Source: Bifidobacteriaceae bacterium (GTDB lineage: Bacteria; Actinomycetota; Actinomycetes; Actinomycetales; WQXJ01). From it: a stretch of 64,000 nucleotides of DNA. Shown piece by piece: positions 35,309-44,993 of the stretch. Made by a program: the position numbers and the translations under genes. Under the pieces are notes generated by a model that saw nothing but the letters and a program-made list of their open reading frames with translations, did not search any database and was not told the origin of the DNA. Where the stretch lies: assembly GCA_031281585.1 (NCBI GenBank), contig JAITFE010000086.1, positions 1-64,000 of the forward strand, written 5' to 3'. The stretch's first letter is position 1. Each line of letters opens with the position of its first letter.

Positions 35309-38300
35309 GCTTCGCGCCTACCAACAGAGCCGCGCCGAGCACCAAGGCGACGCTTCCGATTGCGATCCAGGGGCCGGTGTTCGCGCCGGTCATAGGGAGC
35401 GCCTTCCCGCCGGTCTCGGCAGACGGGCCGGGTTTGGGCGGCTGGTGCCACATGGTCCGCTCGCTGACCGTCCCGAAACGGCCCTGGGCGAGGACTGCCC
35501 GGTCGGGACTGTCACTGTCGGGCGACCAGGCGATCTCCTTGATCCAGGTGCAACCTTCCTGGTCGGAGGTGAACTCCGGCGACAGGAACTTGGCCGTCTC
35601 CCCGGCGCCCAGCTCTTTGTCGAGTTCGGTGGCGCCGATCTTGACCGTGCCGTCCATTTCGTCTGGGTCCGGCGCCTCGCATCTCAACTCGTCTTGGGCC
35701 GCGCCGGGGTTGATGTAATCGGTGCGCTGGTACCAGAACTCGACCTGGGTTCCCTTCGGGAACGGGCCGGTGAGTAGGGCTTCATCGGTGATCGTGTCCC
35801 CGACCTGGGCGTGCTCGGGGGCCGTGGTCGTGATCTGCGGCTCGGCTTCCTCCGGTGGTGGCGGCAGCAGGATGGCGGTCTCGTTGACGAGGCCGCATGC
35901 CCCACGCCGGATCACCTTTCCGTCGGCGTCGGCGACGGTCTCGACCAGGGACAGCAGGCCGGGCTTGTCGGGCATGGTGAACTCGGGCGAGGCGTAGACG
36001 CCCTCCCCGCTGATCGGCGCGAGCCGGCCGCTGCTGGCGAGCAGTGTTTCCGGGGTGCATCGCGCGCCTTGGTAGGCCGCCTCTCCGGACGGTTGGGCCA
36101 CGATGCCGGGCGCCTGCCCGTCGTCGAACGGCTGCCAGTAGACGTCCCAGACGACTGTCCACCCGGTGGTGTCGGCGGGTCGCCCGTCGGTGGGGTACCA
36201 GGCGTGGAGCAGGTCAGTGATCTTGGTCCCGGCTTCGACCTGGAGGGCTTCGGTGCGCGCCTGGGCAGTGGCGACGCTGGCTCCCTTGCGTGTGGCTTCG
36301 GTGACGGTCTGGGTGATGAACTGGGGCTGTTCGTGGACCAGGGTGATGGTCTCCGATTTCTCTCCGCAGACCGACCGGTACGGTTCGGTGCGGGCGTCGC
36401 CGGGGTAGGACACGACGAACGTGTATGTGGCGTCGCCGCCCTCGGCTTTGAACTTGGAGCCGGACACCATCTGGCGGGCGGCCCAGGTGTTCCACGCCGG
36501 GGTCTTTTCGTTGACCGCGATCAGCCTGGCCGCTGGGTTGTCGACGGTGCAGGACTCCGGTGTGACGTCGCCTTCGATCCGCCACAGTTCGACGGTGACG
36601 GTCTTCGCGTCGGCCTCCCAGGGGCCGTAGCCGCCCCAGGCGGTGTGGCCGACCGCGCCGTGCAGATCAGAGTCTTCGGGGCCGTCGGGCCAGTCGGTCT
36701 GCCAGACCTCGTCGGTGAAAAACACCTCCTCGGTGCCGTCGTTGGTGGCCGACCATTGGCTGGCCGACGTGTGGACGACCGGGGTGCGGCGGATGATGAC
36801 AGTCTCCTCGGGCAGCCACAGCGGCGTCGTGGCGTCCTTGGCCAGGTAGTCCTTGGTCGCCTCGGGCTGCCGGTCTCGTTTGATGTCGTAGACGAACCCG
36901 TAGGCCCCATACTCGCCGTAGTCGACGGTGTGGCAGACGGTCTGGGCGTGGTCTTGGCCGGCGGCGGTGAAGGTGAGCTGGTACTCGTCGACGACTGGGA
37001 TGCCGGGGTCGATGCTGGTGGTCTGGGCGGCGGGCACCGCCGAGTGGTACAGCTTCCCGTCCGCGAGCACTTCGACCGGCCTGTCGGTGCCCCACTGGTT
37101 GAGCCACAAGTCGCCGGGGCTGGTGTGCTCGACCCACACGCTGTCGCAGACCTCGACGGCGCCGTCGCCCTTCGGCTCGGCCACGGTCTCGTGTTCGGTC
37201 TGGGACTTGATGACCAGGTCCATCTGGGTGACGTGGGTTTCGCCTGGTTGGCCGAACTTGTCGGACGGGTCGTTGTCGAACAGGACTTTCACGTCGTCGG
37301 CCTGTTGGCTGCGGTCGATCCGCCACACCCAGGTGCCGTACTGCGAGGTGGGGACGGTGAACCCGGCTGGGGCGTCCACGGTGACCGGGTCGCGTCCCGT
37401 GGTGGGCAGGGTCACGTCGACCGTGGCGGTGCCGAGCGGTTTCGCGTCTGCCGGTGGCTGGTCGGCGATGACGAACGAGGACGCCGATCCGGCGTAGTAC
37501 GTGCCGGCCGCTTTGACGACGGCGGGGTTCCCGTCAGTCTTGCTGATCCACTGGTCTGTCGGGTTGGGCAGAGACACTGTGATCGTGTCGTCGGGGGCTT
37601 GGCCTTTGGCCCGGTATTGGTCGGGCAGAGCGGAGGAGACGGCGAGGGTCATGGGGATGGTGTACCGCTCGGTCGCTGCGAAGTAGTCGTCGCAGGTGGC
37701 CGCGCCCTTGGGCAGGTATTTCGCGTTGCCGCCCTGGTAGGCCGGGTCGAGGCACCAGCGCATCGCGTAGTGCCCGGAACCCGTGTCGGGCAGGGTCGTG
37801 GTCACGGTGGCCCACACGTCCGGGCCGGTCAGCGTGACCAGGGTCGGCTCAGCAGACACCACCACAGCCCCGGCGGGCAGCGTCTTCGACGCCGCGGGCG
37901 GCGTGGACGCCTTGACGACCTGGCCGGAGGCGACCTGCGGATGGTAGGTCTTCGGTTTGGTCTGGATCGCGTCGGCCCATTCCTTGACCGGCCACTGGGT
38001 GCCGTCGACAGCGGTGGCCTTGACCTTGTCCTGCACCGTCGTGGCGTTCCGGTCGAGGACCTTGGTCGGGGTCTCGGTGGTGATCTTGGGCTGCCATTTC
38101 GTCTGGGTGGCTTTCCCTGTGACCTTCGCCTCCAGGGACTGTGTCAGGCCGGTGACGATCCGTTGGGTCGACCCCTGCTGGTAGAACAGGTAGCACGGCT
38201 GCGGCACCCCGGCCACGGTCATGGTCACAGTGACCGCCTCGTCGGCGATCAGCGTGTGCCGGGGGACGATCCGGGCGGACTGGACGCCGGCGCCGGTGGT

Positions 38301-38951
38301 CGCGGTCATGGTGGTTCCGCCGCCGTCGAACGTCGCGTTCGGCGTCGTGATCGTCAGCGTGGTCTTGAACCCGTCGGCGTAGTGGGCGGCGGCCCGGTCT
38401 GTCTCTCCCTGCCGGACCAGGCCGTACCAGACGGTCAGGTTGTCCGCGTCGACTTGGAGCAGGGCTTGGCGTTGCCCGCCGTTTCGTTTCGCCTCGGCCG
38501 CCAACCGGTCGTGGACGCCCCGGTAGGTGACGGGGATGGAGTCGTGGTACTCGGCGCGGATGAACTGCGACACCGACACGGAGACGGCGTCGTCTGTGGA
38601 CTTGTCGTACATGGCGGCCAGGTAGGCGATCTGGGCGGTCTTGTCGGGCGCGCCGCCCGCGGTCTGGCCGCAGATTTTGGTGGCGTGGGCGGGGTCGAGG
38701 GTGTCCGGCGGGGTCGTGCCGGGGTCGGCGCACCAGCCATACTGGCCCTGGATCAGGATGTTGCCCCAGTGCGTCGACGCGCCCTTGTAGGTGCCCCACT
38801 CGCCGCTCGGATACTCAGCCGCCAGAGCGGGCGTGGCACCGCCCACCGCCGACAGCGCGCTCACGCCCAGGGCGATGGCGGCCAGGACGGCCTTCTTGAA
38901 TCTGGATGCCCTGCCCCCGTGACGGGCGCGGGCGGTCTGCTTGCGAACCAC
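35280..38951 (-). CDS. Large LPXTG-anchored surface protein
   Basis: 1223 residues: signal peptide (1-44, ending ALA-A), a long extracellular part rich in beta-strand, Thr and Val, then LPMTG at 1185-1189, a hydrophobic helix and a basic tail, the standard sortase signal. The ectodomain has several repeated Ig-like stretches with Trp and Cys pairs (e.g. GWCADPG, VCDSVWVEH, SVCGEKS), suggesting stacked adhesin domains. I recognise no enzyme domain. GTG start with AAAGGA 9 nt before. Surface proteins of this kind on conjugative elements of Gram-positive bacteria often promote mating contact (inference). Confidence 0.85.
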   Translation of the reverse strand: MVRKQTARARHGGRASRFKKAVLAAIALGVSALSAVGGATPALAAEYPSGEWGTYKGASTHWGNILIQGQYGWCADPGTTPPDTLDPAHATKICGQTAGGAPDKTAQIAYLAAMYDKSTDDAVSVSVSQFIRAEYHDSIPVTYRGVHDRLAAEAKRNGGQRQALLQVDADNLTVWYGLVRQGETDRAAAHYADGFKTTLTITTPNATFDGGGTTMTATTGAGVQSARIVPRHTLIADEAVTVTMTVAGVPQPCYLFYQQGSTQRIVTGLTQSLEAKVTGKATQTKWQPKITTETPTKVLDRNATTVQDKVKATAVDGTQWPVKEWADAIQTKPKTYHPQVASGQVVKASTPPAASKTLPAGAVVVSAEPTLVTLTGPDVWATVTTTLPDTGSGHYAMRWCLDPAYQGGNAKYLPKGAATCDDYFAATERYTIPMTLAVSSALPDQYRAKGQAPDDTITVSLPNPTDQWISKTDGNPAVVKAAGTYYAGSASSFVIADQPPADAKPLGTATVDVTLPTTGRDPVTVDAPAGFTVPTSQYGTWVWRIDRSQQADDVKVLFDNDPSDKFGQPGETHVTQMDLVIKSQTEHETVAEPKGDGAVEVCDSVWVEHTSPGDLWLNQWGTDRPVEVLADGKLYHSAVPAAQTTSIDPGIPVVDEYQLTFTAAGQDHAQTVCHTVDYGEYGAYGFVYDIKRDRQPEATKDYLAKDATTPLWLPEETVIIRRTPVVHTSASQWSATNDGTEEVFFTDEVWQTDWPDGPEDSDLHGAVGHTAWGGYGPWEADAKTVTVELWRIEGDVTPESCTVDNPAARLIAVNEKTPAWNTWAARQMVSGSKFKAEGGDATYTFVVSYPGDARTEPYRSVCGEKSETITLVHEQPQFITQTVTEATRKGASVATAQARTEALQVEAGTKITDLLHAWYPTDGRPADTTGWTVVWDVYWQPFDDGQAPGIVAQPSGEAAYQGARCTPETLLASSGRLAPISGEGVYASPEFTMPDKPGLLSLVETVADADGKVIRRGACGLVNETAILLPPPPEEAEPQITTTAPEHAQVGDTITDEALLTGPFPKGTQVEFWYQRTDYINPGAAQDELRCEAPDPDEMDGTVKIGATELDKELGAGETAKFLSPEFTSDQEGCTWIKEIAWSPDSDSPDRAVLAQGRFGTVSERTMWHQPPKPGPSAETGGKALPMTGANTGPWIAIGSVALVLGAALLVGAKLKSRRADRQ

Positions 38952-38973
38952 TCAGGATTCCTTTCCCACATGC

Positions 38974-39040
38974 GGCCCCGGTGGGGCCTGGTTGCCGGAG
39001 ACCCGAGATCTCGGGTCGCTTACGGCCCCCAGGTACACGC
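38974..39040 (-). other. Structured leader of the surface-protein gene
   Basis: It holds a GGCCCC-GGT-GGGGCC hairpin (38974-38988), the perfect 18-nt palindrome GACCCGAGATCTCGGGTC (39000-39017) and, at 39029-39040, CCAGGTACACGC, a relative of the AGGTACGCG box found before other genes of the element. Function unknown. Confidence 0.5.
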
Positions 39041-39081
39041 CGCATCCCATACGCGCGCACGGGCTCCGTCGCCCAGCGCGC

Positions 39082-40122
39082 CTACAGTCGTTCCTGTTCG
39101 GCGGTCTCCATGAACCGGGTGGCCTGGTCGATGTAGTCGACGAGGAACCGCCACTGCTCGTTGTCGGCGTGCTGGCCGAACACCTTCGGGTCGTGGCGGT
39201 TCCACCAGCCGTTTTCCCGGCGCAGCGCCACGACGAGCGCGCGGGCGGACTGCTTCTCCCTGGCGTGCGGGTCACGCGGCGGGGGAGGCGGTTTCGGCTG
39301 GCTTCCCCTGGTTTCGCCGACGGTCTTGAGCGCCCGCTTGGCGGCCTTCAACCTCGCCTTCGGGGATTCCTCGGCCTCGACCGCATCTAACTGCTGGACG
39401 GCGGCGTCACGGACATCTTGCGGTTCTGTCGGGCTGTCGGCGGTGGTGGCGAGTTCGGTGAGGGCCTGGTGGAGTTTGACGCGTTCCCAGCGGGCGGCGA
39501 CGTGGCCGTCCTCGTTCAGTTCGACCAGCGCGTCGATGGCGTCCTGTTGCACGAACGGGTCGGCTGTGTCGTCGCGGGCGATGGCCTGGAGTTCGCGGAT
39601 GCGTTCCAGGCGCTGATGTGAGTCGGTGCCGGTCACTTTGACGGCGGCTTTCGTGCGGGACTTCGACGCCGACGGGGTCTTCCCTGCCGGGGGTGGTGAA
39701 TCACCACCCCCGTCCGCCCCGGCCGGGGCGGCAGTGTTGCCGAACTGGGTGGCCTGGTGGCGGGCTTGCGCTTGTGCCGCGTAGACCGCCTCCCACGCCG
39801 CGTAGGCTTCGGCCTGCTCGATGGGCGTCCAGGATTTCCGCAGCGTCTCGTCGTCCCACATGGCCAGGGTGCGGGCCTGATCGTCGGTGATGTTGGTCGC
39901 GACCCAGCACGGCACGGTCTCCCAGCCGAGCTGCGTGACGGCCTGGACGCGGCGGCGACCGCACAGCAGTTGCCCGGCCTTAGTGACGACGACCGGGGAT
40001 AGCAGTCCGAGGCGTTGGATCGAGTCAGCGAGGGCGTCGATGTCGCCCAACTCCTGCCGGAAGACGCCCTTGACGCTGATGTCGTTGAGTGGTTTGGCGT
40101 CCACCAGGTGGCCGTCGTCCAT
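39082..40122 (-). CDS. ParB/Srx-domain protein of the mobile element
   Basis: 346 residues. The N-terminal ParB-like domain (about 10-110) shows ALADSIQRLGLLSPVVV and LLCGRRRVQAVTQLGW, the nucleotide/DNA-binding box of ParB-Srx proteins. The middle and C-terminus are charged and Ala-rich and probably helical, without a clear second helix-turn-helix. No parA neighbour exists, so a partition role is not certain; regulation or transfer is also possible. AAAGGC stands just before the ATG. It lies between the repeat protein and the surface protein on the same strand. Confidence 0.75.
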   Translation of the reverse strand: MDDGHLVDAKPLNDISVKGVFRQELGDIDALADSIQRLGLLSPVVVTKAGQLLCGRRRVQAVTQLGWETVPCWVATNITDDQARTLAMWDDETLRKSWTPIEQAEAYAAWEAVYAAQAQARHQATQFGNTAAPAGADGGGDSPPPAGKTPSASKSRTKAAVKVTGTDSHQRLERIRELQAIARDDTADPFVQQDAIDALVELNEDGHVAARWERVKLHQALTELATTADSPTEPQDVRDAAVQQLDAVEAEESPKARLKAAKRALKTVGETRGSQPKPPPPPRDPHAREKQSARALVVALRRENGWWNRHDPKVFGQHADNEQWRFLVDYIDQATRFMETAEQERL

Positions 40123-40186
40123 GCCTTTCGCCTTTCTTCCCGTCGATGTGTTGACGGCGGCCAGGTAGGGGTGGCCGACCCAAAGG

Positions 40187-40227
40187 CGGAGGGAGGGCAG
40201 GCCCGCTCGGGGTCTGCCCTCCCTCCG
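40187..40227 (-). terminator. Terminator hairpin after the seven-repeat protein gene
   Basis: A perfect 14-bp stem (CGGAGGGAGGGCAG / CTGCCCTCCCTCCG) begins 9 nt after the stop codon on the minus strand and is followed by CCTTTGGG. Its loop holds GCTCGGGGTCTGCC on the plus strand (40205-40218), an exact copy of 43805-43818 in the leader of the same gene. Confidence 0.75.
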
Positions 40228-40236
40228 TTGGTCAGG

Positions 40237-43200
40237 TCACAGACTCATACCTCGCGCGGGACGGTTGGGCGGCTGGCCCAACCAGTCCGGTCTGGACGGC
40301 CCGACGGGTGGTGTGCCGAGGCTGAACCGGGTGGCGGGTTGGACGCTGGTCGGGGCGGGGCGTCGGCCGGCGGCCTTGTTTCCGACGGCTTTGGCTCTCA
40401 GCTTGGCCAGGTCGTCCAGTGTTGCCTGGTCAGCCCGGTCTTTGGGGTCGACGGCTGCGGCCCAGCCTGGCCCACCGGCTTGGGCGGCGGTGCCGACGAC
40501 GAGCCGGTAGCGGCGTTCGCCTGCCGTGTCGGTCGCGTCGTACACGCCCGGCGGCAGGCACCGGTGCGCATCGCGTGACAGGCCCGAGTACTGGTGGCCA
40601 GCAGGGCCGGGCACGATCACAGCCCGGTCGCCCAGCCTGCGCACGATCCGGGAGACCTGGTGGCGGGCGTCCCGGTCGAGCCATGTCTCGCCCAACGTCT
40701 GCCCGGTCTGGCCGGGCACGATCAGTTGCCGCAGCGCGTCGACGCAGGCTTTCTCCAATCCGCCCGGCGGCTGGGGCGGGTAGGACGGCGCCGCGGCCAG
40801 CGACTCGCGGAGCAGGCGGGCCAGTTGCGCGTCGCGGCGTCGGGCGGCTTTGGGCAGGTCGGCCCGCCATTGGTCCCGGTCCCACCGGTAGGCCATGTCG
40901 TCGAACTCGCCGTCGTAGGACGGGCGGGTCGCCCGGTAGTCGGCGATGTCGGGCTCTTTCGGCAGCGGCTCCCCGGCCAGCATGACCGCGACCTTGCGTT
41001 GGAACGTCTCCAACGCCTCGTGCCGTTCCAGCAGATCGGCCACGTTCGCGGCGTTCATGGCCAGGTCGAGGCAGTGTTCCATCCAGTCCTCGACCGCTGC
41101 GTCCCACAGATGCCCATGAAGGGCGCCGTCCAGGTCCGGCCAGTCCTCCGGCTGGGGCATCTTGGGGAACGCCTCGGCCAGCATCTCCGGGATGCCCGAG
41201 TCCAACAAAGGCCCCCACACCCGCTCGGCGTCCCGCCCGTGCTCGGCCATCAGCTTGTCCCGGCCGGCCTGGCCGCCCACAGTCGGCTGGGCCGTGGGCG
41301 TGGGAGATGGCGGCTCGGCTGGGTTGAGTGGCGAGCCGGTCTGGGATTCGACGATGTGAACGGCGGGGACCGCCAGGTTCTTGCCGAGCAGCCGCAGCCA
41401 TTCGCGGGCCTCGTCGGGGGTCTTCGGCTCCGGGTAGGCGTCGAGGAACTGTTGTACTCCCTCGCAGCTGTGGGGGTCGTCCTCCAGTTCGGCGTGGATG
41501 CGGGAGGCGATCAGCAAGTCCAACTGGTCGCGCGTGTCGGCCAGGAACACCTGCGGAGCCGCCCGTGTGCCCCCGTTCCAGGCCACTGCCGCCACCAGCG
41601 GACGCTTGCCCTCGGCTGGCGCGGCAGGGTCCTGGTTCGGCGCGGGCGATGGGTCGGACTGGACGGCCTGGCCGGTCGGGACGGGCGGCGCGGCGGCGGG
41701 TGTTGGTTGTCCGGTGGCGGTCTTGAGGATGGGGTGGCAGTCGAACTGTGGGCTGGGCATGACCTCGCGCAGGCCGTCGAGCCATTTCTCGACGCCGTCC
41801 GGGTGCAGGCCGGCCGGGTCGCCGTGTTGTTCCAGGTAGCGGGCAGCCTGGTCGGAGGCCGGGTCGTCCAATTCCTTCTCGTACAGGCGGGCCGCGATCC
41901 GGCGGGCGACCGCGTCGTGCTCGCGGTCGATGAAGACCTCCATCTCGGTCGGGGTGAGGCTGTTCTCGTCGTCCCAGACGATCACCCCCGCTGACAGCGC
42001 GTTCGCGTCAACTGTCGGACTGGGCGCGGGTTCGGCGCGGCGCAGGCCGAGGGAGGCCTCGAAGTCAGGCGGGCCGACCTGGTCGAGGACGGCCTGGTTG
42101 ACGGCCTGCCGGGTCAGCGAGGTGAACACTCCCATGTCGATGTCGGCCACCCGGATCTCGGGCAGCGCCGTGGCCTGCTGGTAGCCGTCCAGCCACCTCG
42201 TGACACCCTGGGCGTCCATGCCGGTCGGGTCGCCCAAGGCGTCGAACAGGTCGCCGACGTCGAACGCCGGGCTGTCGTGCATCTCCTCCCACAGCCGTGT
42301 GGCCACGCTGCTCTCGACTGCCGCGCGATCCACCCCGACGATGATCTCTGGCGGCACGCCGCCGTCCAAGTCCCACCAGATCACACCGACCGTGACCGTT
42401 CCATCCGTCTCGGGTGCGGTGGCCGCGGCCTCCGGGCCGCTGTCGACCGTCGTCCGGGCGGTCATGGTCTCGGTGGCTGAGGCGGGCGGCAGCGGCGGCA
42501 GCCACTCCTGGCCGATGTCGAACCCTTGGTCACGCAGGACCCATCGGTGGGCCCGCAGCCAGGCTGTGACGGCGGCCGGACCGGGCAGCTTCTCCGGGTT
42601 GCCGTGCTCCTCGGCGAACTGTCGCTGCTCGGGCGTCTGGAACGGCCCGTCGAGCCGCTCGTGAAGGAGCACGGCGATCCGCCGCTCCAGGGCTTCGCGG
42701 TTGGCTTCGGCGAGCAGGCGCGCGTTCCACACCGACCCGGTCTGCGCGACAGCCGCCAGGAACAGCCTTTCCGGGTTTGCCGGATCGGCCTGCTCGACCG
42801 TGACCTCCTCCAGGGCGAACGCGGGGCCGGGACGCTCGGTTTCGACGGCCAGGAGCCAGTCCGACACGTCGCAATCGCCCGACCATTCGGCGGGGCGGGT
42901 GTGACGCTCGGTGAACGTGGACGTGCGCTCGAACCCAGAGTCGGACACCATCGCCTCGTGCAGTCGGGCGGCCACCTTCCGGGCCACTTCCGGTTCGCTG
43001 CGCCCGACGACGAACTCCGCGGCGAAGTCGTCGTCGGGGTCCCGAAAAATCGCCCCGACCCACGCCGTGGTCGCCACCGTCTCCTGAACGGCGGGCCGTT
43101 CGCTGGAAGCCTCGGTCCCTGCGGACTCGCTGGCCAGAGTGGGCGCGGGCGACCTCTGGGCGAACGCCGAGTCGGGATCGACGGTGGCGTGGTGGGTGGT

Positions 43201-43791
43201 GAACACCGGGAACGGCAGTTCCCGGCTCGCGGCGATCAGCCATCGCGACACCGCGTTGGGGTCGCCCAAGTCGGGCTGGCCGTGGACGTCGAGGAACGCG
43301 TCGTAGCCCGCGTTCGTGTCAGCCCCGATGATGCGCTGTTGGATCGTCTCGGCGAGTTCGCGTTCGACCAGGTTCGGGTCGAGACCGCCGATCACCTGGG
43401 TCTCGTCCCACACGTCCTCGCCCCACCGGATCACCGCCACCGTCACATCGTGGGCCGTCTCGGCGTCGGCCTGGACCAACACCGTGTCTCGGTGGAACGC
43501 CGGTCCAGGGACATCCATCGCCAGTGCCTCCAGCCAATGCTCCACGTCAGCCGGTTCGTGCCACTGGTGCGGCTTGGGGCTACGGTCGATGAACGCCCGC
43601 GCCTCGTCGTAGCCGGGGCTGTCCGCGATGGTGTTGAACAAGACCGTGGCCACCTCCTTGTCCAGGCGGTCTCCGTCCCAGTCGGCCATGACCTGCGGGT
43701 ACTCGCTCGTGTGGTCGGGACGCCAGAACACCGCCCCCACCGCCAGGTCACGCCAGCCAGGCGTCGTGGCCGGGGTTGTTGGTTCGCTCAT
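40237..43791 (-). CDS. 1184-residue protein with seven tandem copies of an unnamed domain
   Basis: No family recognised. Seven copies of a domain of about 85-90 residues lie at roughly 17-106, 116-204, 244-333, 345-430, 466-553, 599-687 and 731-815, joined by Pro/Ala/Thr-rich linkers. Each copy opens with a strand such as GAVFWR, AVIRW or GVIVWDD, continues with a helix of the type VARRIAARLYE, then a short xxHGxP turn and a VxxWL helix, and ends with P-x-F and a beta-strand. Residues from about 830 to 1184 are a different, Arg/Trp-rich region with no match I know. No signal peptide or membrane segment. Acidic, probably cytoplasmic and element-specific. Confidence 0.85.
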   Translation of the reverse strand: MSEPTTPATTPGWRDLAVGAVFWRPDHTSEYPQVMADWDGDRLDKEVATVLFNTIADSPGYDEARAFIDRSPKPHQWHEPADVEHWLEALAMDVPGPAFHRDTVLVQADAETAHDVTVAVIRWGEDVWDETQVIGGLDPNLVERELAETIQQRIIGADTNAGYDAFLDVHGQPDLGDPNAVSRWLIAASRELPFPVFTTHHATVDPDSAFAQRSPAPTLASESAGTEASSERPAVQETVATTAWVGAIFRDPDDDFAAEFVVGRSEPEVARKVAARLHEAMVSDSGFERTSTFTERHTRPAEWSGDCDVSDWLLAVETERPGPAFALEEVTVEQADPANPERLFLAAVAQTGSVWNARLLAEANREALERRIAVLLHERLDGPFQTPEQRQFAEEHGNPEKLPGPAAVTAWLRAHRWVLRDQGFDIGQEWLPPLPPASATETMTARTTVDSGPEAAATAPETDGTVTVGVIWWDLDGGVPPEIIVGVDRAAVESSVATRLWEEMHDSPAFDVGDLFDALGDPTGMDAQGVTRWLDGYQQATALPEIRVADIDMGVFTSLTRQAVNQAVLDQVGPPDFEASLGLRRAEPAPSPTVDANALSAGVIVWDDENSLTPTEMEVFIDREHDAVARRIAARLYEKELDDPASDQAARYLEQHGDPAGLHPDGVEKWLDGLREVMPSPQFDCHPILKTATGQPTPAAAPPVPTGQAVQSDPSPAPNQDPAAPAEGKRPLVAAVAWNGGTRAAPQVFLADTRDQLDLLIASRIHAELEDDPHSCEGVQQFLDAYPEPKTPDEAREWLRLLGKNLAVPAVHIVESQTGSPLNPAEPPSPTPTAQPTVGGQAGRDKLMAEHGRDAERVWGPLLDSGIPEMLAEAFPKMPQPEDWPDLDGALHGHLWDAAVEDWMEHCLDLAMNAANVADLLERHEALETFQRKVAVMLAGEPLPKEPDIADYRATRPSYDGEFDDMAYRWDRDQWRADLPKAARRRDAQLARLLRESLAAAPSYPPQPPGGLEKACVDALRQLIVPGQTGQTLGETWLDRDARHQVSRIVRRLGDRAVIVPGPAGHQYSGLSRDAHRCLPPGVYDATDTAGERRYRLVVGTAAQAGGPGWAAAVDPKDRADQATLDDLAKLRAKAVGNKAAGRRPAPTSVQPATRFSLGTPPVGPSRPDWLGQPPNRPARGMSL

Positions 43792-43836
43792 GAGTTGCCT
43801 CTCTGCTCGGGGTCTGCCGCCCGGCCGGGCGGTCGC

Positions 43837-43858
43837 CCGGGCAGGTACGCGAGGCCGG
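43837..43858 (-). other. Conserved leader box before the seven-repeat gene
   Basis: A 22-nt box with core AGGTACGCGAG flanked by CCGGG and CCGG. It matches 20 of 22 positions with 44994-45015 before the methyltransferase gene. It stands 46 nt before the start codon; next to it CCGCCCGGCCGGGCGG can form a hairpin. Similar, weaker sites lie before parB (40161-40171) and the surface-protein gene (39029-39040). Confidence 0.55.
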
Positions 43859-43906
43859 CCACACGCCCGAGAGGGTGTCGTATGGTCCCTTGCTTCTCAA
43901 GGGTTC

Positions 43907-44962
43907 TCAAGTCGCCGCCGCCAGCCGGTCCACGCGCGCCCGGATCAGCGGCACGAACGACGCGTCCTTCTCCACCGCCACGACCCGCCGCCCCAGCGAC
44001 AACGCCGCCTCGACCGTCGAGCCCGATCCCGCGAACGGCTCCAGCACCACGCCGCCCGGCTTCGTGAGCAAGCCGACCAGCCACCGCATCAAGCTCAACG
44101 GCTTCACCGTCAAATGGGACACCCCGTCCACCTTTGGCCGTTCCGACTGGCCCGGCTTGCCCTCATACCGGAACACCGGGAACCCGACCGCCGCACCCTC
44201 GCAGCGGGCCTCCAGCGCCCGGCCCTGCCGCTCGTCCATCGCCACGTTGACCGGCCACCTGCCGCCGCCGAACCTCCCGGCATCGACGTTGATGCCGCCC
44301 GTGCCGTGGTCCAGCACGTTCGCCACCACGGTCCCGGCCAGGGGTTTGCGGGCGATCAGGATCGGCTCGAAACCCGGTTTCAGCCCCGTGCCCCACCCGG
44401 CCATCCGCCTGGCCTCATCTGTGACGGGGTCGCCTTTTGACAGCACCCGCCGGGTCATGCCCAGCACGCCGTCGGAGTTCGACACCTCCACCTCGCGATC
44501 CTCGCGCACCGCGCCGAGGTGGGTGTCGATGGCGTTGGAGATGTCCATCGACTTCGGCATCCCGGTCGCATACAGCCAGGCGATCTGGTCGCGCACCTCG
44601 AACCCGGCGGCCTCGACACCAGCAGCCAGCCGGTGCCACGTCCGCGCCCCGCCGAACGCCGCCATGTGCCCACCCGGCCTCAACGCCGACAAGGCACCAA
44701 TGGCCCACGCCCGGCACCACGCCTCGAACACCTCCCCGTCGGGCATCCCCGCCGTGTCGAAGTCCAAGGATTCCCGGAACCCCCTTGCCCCGTCCCAGTC
44801 CTGGTCGCTGAACTGCAGCCCGTACGGAGGATCGGTCACCACCGCGTCCACGCTGTCCCGCGCCAGAAGCGGCAGGACGCGGACAGCGTCGCCGACGACC
44901 AGCATCAGCCGGTCAGTGTCGACGGCAGTCGGTACGGAAGCGGCGATGGGAACGACAGACAC
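43907..44962 (-). CDS. Orphan DNA methyltransferase (DPPY, N4/N6 type)
   Basis: 351 residues. The catalytic motif DPPYGLQF comes near the N-terminus and the S-adenosylmethionine motif FAGSGST near the C-terminus, the beta-class order. It methylates adenine N6 or cytosine N4. The target-recognition part is the middle region (about 100-270). No restriction gene is adjacent; the HNH protein 1 kb away is of another type, so this looks like an orphan enzyme guarding the element against host restriction. The GTG before SVVPIAA was chosen because GGGAGG stands 6 nt upstream. Confidence 0.9.
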   Translation of the reverse strand: MSVVPIAASVPTAVDTDRLMLVVGDAVRVLPLLARDSVDAVVTDPPYGLQFSDQDWDGARGFRESLDFDTAGMPDGEVFEAWCRAWAIGALSALRPGGHMAAFGGARTWHRLAAGVEAAGFEVRDQIAWLYATGMPKSMDISNAIDTHLGAVREDREVEVSNSDGVLGMTRRVLSKGDPVTDEARRMAGWGTGLKPGFEPILIARKPLAGTVVANVLDHGTGGINVDAGRFGGGRWPVNVAMDERQGRALEARCEGAAVGFPVFRYEGKPGQSERPKVDGVSHLTVKPLSLMRWLVGLLTKPGGVVLEPFAGSGSTVEAALSLGRRVVAVEKDASFVPLIRARVDRLAAAT

Positions 44963-44993
44963 AGGCGGCCTCCCGGTGGCGGTGAACAAAGCA

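Noticed and set aside
35811-39113. Very long plus-strand open frame opposite the LPMTG protein
   Set aside because: Antisense shadow of the surface-protein gene: low complexity (Gly/Val/Asp), no start signal, no domain.
40594-44067. Long plus-strand open frames opposite the seven-repeat protein
   Set aside because: Shadow frames produced by the third-position GC bias of the minus-strand gene; composition is not protein-like.
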